Origin: Thermoleophilia bacterium
GTDB taxonomy: Bacteria > Actinomycetota > Thermoleophilia > Gaiellales > Gaiellaceae
NCBI GenBank assembly: GCA_025935275.1
Contig: JAICVP010000129.1
Span: forward strand, 1-6,041
Direction of reading: 5' to 3'
DNA: 6,041 nucleotides
How positions within the stretch are numbered: position 1 is the first letter of the stretch; every line of letters begins with the position of its first letter. A program made the position numbers and the translations under genes. This document shows positions 4,842 to 6,041 of this stretch, one piece after another. The notes under the pieces are model-generated. The model saw only the letters and a list, made by a program, of their open reading frames with translations. It was not told the DNA's origin and made no database searches.

Positions 4842-5846
4842 ATGGTTCGCGTCCGCTTCGCTCCGAGCCCGACCGGCACCCTCCACGTCGGCAACGCGTT
4901 GAGCGCGGTCGTCAACCGCCGCGGCGGAGACTGGATGCTGCTGCGCATCGACGACACCGATCCGGCGCGCAACGTTGCCGGGGGCGAAGAGGCGATTCTC
5001 GGCGACCTCGGCTGGCTCGGGATCGAATGGGACGAGGGCCCGGTGCGGCAGAGCACGCGCCAGGATCTCTATGCGGCGGCGGCCGAGCGGATCGGCACCG
5101 ACCGCTTCGACGGCGTCACCCTCCTCCGTGAGGACGGCACCGCCACCTACCACCTCGCGAGCGTGGTGGACGATGCCGACTTCGGTATCACACGCGTCTA
5201 TCGCGGAAACGACCACCGCCCCAACGAGGATCTACACCGTCGGCTCCACGAGGCGCTCGGGACGACGCCGCCGGAGTACGTGCACCACGGGCTGATCCTC
5301 GGCGAGGACGGGAAGAAGCTCTCCAAGCGCGCGGCCGGCGCAACGGTGGCGTCCCTGCGGGAGCTCGGCTTCCCCGCGGCGGCGGTGCGGGCCTACCTGA
5401 AGGAGCTCGGGATTCCTCGCCACGACGTCCACTACGACCTGGCACGGCTGCGCAGGTTGTCGGTCGAGGCGATCGGCGCCATGCCCGACGACGAGCTCGC
5501 CGCGGCCGCCGAGGCACCGGCGCAGGTGGTTGCTGCACTGCGCGGCGCACGCGACCTGAACGAGGCGCGAGAGATCGCGCGGACCCTCCTCACGACCCCG
5601 CCTCTGGAGCCCGGCGATCACCCCGAGACGCTCGCGCGATTTCGGGAGCTCCGCGAACGAGCTCCCGAGACGCTGGACCAGACCGGGGCGAAGGAGATCC
5701 TGCGCGAGCTGAAGGCGGTGGGGGGAAACCTGAAGGCGCTGCGGCGCGCGCTTACCGGGGCCGACCGGGGGCCCGAGCTCTGGACCGTGCTGGTCGCTCT
5801 GCCCCGCGACGAGGCCTTGCGGCGGGCGGGCGCGGCCAGCTCGTGA
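4842..5846 (+). CDS. Compact glutamyl-tRNA synthetase homologue
   Basis: This 334-residue class I aminoacyl-tRNA synthetase homologue is most like GluRS, which charges tRNA-Glu with glutamate using ATP. RFAPSPTGTLHVGN (5-18) carries the HIGH-type motif as HVGN. RIDDTDPAR (35-43), GPVRQS (66-71), the YHLASVVDDADFGITRVYRG run (103-122) and ILGEDGKKLSKR (152-163) with the KMSKS-type motif follow. GluRS is normally about 470-490 residues. About 80 residues are missing between residues 80 and 95, the stretch that usually holds the Cys-rich connecting, acceptor-stem-binding part. The anticodon-binding half (about 190-334) is also short, but its end (LKALRRALTG, WTVLVALPRDEALRRA) still resembles full GluRS, which the smaller GluQ-RS lacks. 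Pocket changes include Asp37 for the usual Glu in RIEDTD and Asn123 for the usual Glu in RGEDH. It could be the cell's only GluRS in streamlined form or a paralogue with another job, so no symbol is given. The ATG looks leaderless. Its end overlaps the LysR gene. Confidence 0.85.
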   Translation: MVRVRFAPSPTGTLHVGNALSAVVNRRGGDWMLLRIDDTDPARNVAGGEEAILGDLGWLGIEWDEGPVRQSTRQDLYAAAAERIGTDRFDGVTLLREDGTATYHLASVVDDADFGITRVYRGNDHRPNEDLHRRLHEALGTTPPEYVHHGLILGEDGKKLSKRAAGATVASLRELGFPAAAVRAYLKELGIPRHDVHYDLARLRRLSVEAIGAMPDDELAAAAEAPAQVVAALRGARDLNEAREIARTLLTTPPLEPGDHPETLARFRELRERAPETLDQTGAKEILRELKAVGGNLKALRRALTGADRGPELWTVLVALPRDEALRRAGAASS

Positions 5847-6041
5847 GCTCGTCGCGAATCTCCTCGAAGGTGGCCAGGAACGCTTTGGGCTGACCCGCGG
5901 GCGGGCCCGCATCCCGCCGCGTGATGGCGACGATCTTGCGGCGCACGGGAGACGCGTCGACGACCTCGACCTCGGCCAGCGTCCCGGCCTCGAGCTCGTC
6001 CGCGACGGAGGTCTGAGGCAGGAGCGCGACGCCGAACCCCT
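5752..6041 (-). CDS. LysR-type transcriptional regulator, C-terminal part (gene runs off the window)
   Basis: The frame is open from the window end to a TAA at 5752 and gives 95 residues of C-terminus. It starts GFGVALLPQTSVADELEAG and continues with LAEVEV, VRRKIVAITRRD and FLATFEEIRDEL. This is the usual end of a LysR effector-binding domain: the GxGVALLP strand-turn, a hydrophobic strand, a basic strand and the last helix. The DNA-binding winged helix-turn-helix and the coinducer site lie outside the window, so targets and ligand are unknown. The final 31 or so residues, after DELTSW, are a Pro/Arg/Ala-rich tail coded opposite the end of the GluRS-like gene. It looks unstructured and is not typical of the family, so it may be a stop-codon-loss extension. 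Convergent with, and overlapping, its neighbour. Confidence 0.8.
   Translation of the reverse strand, partial: GFGVALLPQTSVADELEAGTLAEVEVVDASPVRRKIVAITRRDAGPPAGQPKAFLATFEEIRDELTSWPRPPAARPRRGAERPARSRARAPGRPR

Noticed and set aside
3096..5216. 706-codon open frame on the minus strand spanning the antiporter and part of the GluRS-like gene
   Set aside because: Arg/Pro/Ala-rich shadow in another frame of two genes with clear family signatures; no recognisable domain.
5838..5849. AGCTC-GT-GAGCT inverted repeat at the GluRS-like stop codon as a terminator
   Set aside because: Only four or five pairs with a two-base loop and no T-run; too weak to call.
5232..5912. 226-codon minus-strand frame opposite the GluRS-like gene
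   Set aside because: Antisense to conserved GluRS sequence. The neighbouring minus frame ending at 5752 shows the LysR signature instead.

Overview
This window is a gene-dense, GC-rich stretch (roughly two thirds G+C by eye) of ordinary chromosome. It holds seven protein genes, two of them in tail-to-tail overlap with their neighbours, and almost no intergenic DNA. The gene content is an MEP-pathway ispD-ispF pair behind a lipoprotein gene, a one-domain rhodanese, a short MutY, a CPA1 antiporter and a very compact glutamyl-tRNA synthetase homologue. Together with GTG starts and leaderless-looking promoters, this suggests a high-GC Actinomycetota, possibly a Thermoleophilia-like lineage. That placement is inference from style, not a database match.

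Region 1 (47-2562, plus strand) is one tightly coupled run: a DUF1444/YtpQ-like lipoprotein, ispD, ispF and a rhodanese. The junctions overlap by 4, 8 and 4 nt. IspD and IspF catalyse the third and fifth steps of the non-mevalonate isoprenoid pathway. The lipoprotein and the rhodanese have no obvious link to it.

Region 2 (2509-4810, minus strand) is a two-gene unit transcribed towards region 1: a CPA1/NhaP-type cation/proton antiporter, then mutY, joined by an 8-nt stop/start overlap. The end of mutY and the end of the rhodanese gene overlap by 54 nt, so the same DNA codes on both strands. A near-palindromic hairpin sits at the rhodanese stop codon.

Region 3 (4811-4841) is the only real intergenic gap inside the window: 31 bp between two divergent start codons. 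It must carry both promoters. A -10-like TAGATT exactly 6 nt before the gltX-like ATG suggests a leaderless mRNA.

Region 4 (4842-6041) holds the compact GluRS-like gene on the plus strand. It faces the 3' end of a LysR-type regulator on the minus strand, which continues beyond the window. These two reading frames overlap by 95 nt.

I see no CRISPR array, tRNA or rRNA gene, insertion sequence, phage gene or defence system. The item most worth following is the GluRS-like protein. It keeps the nucleotide-binding signatures and the family's domain order, but lacks most of the segment between the two halves of the catalytic core and has changed amino-acid-pocket positions.
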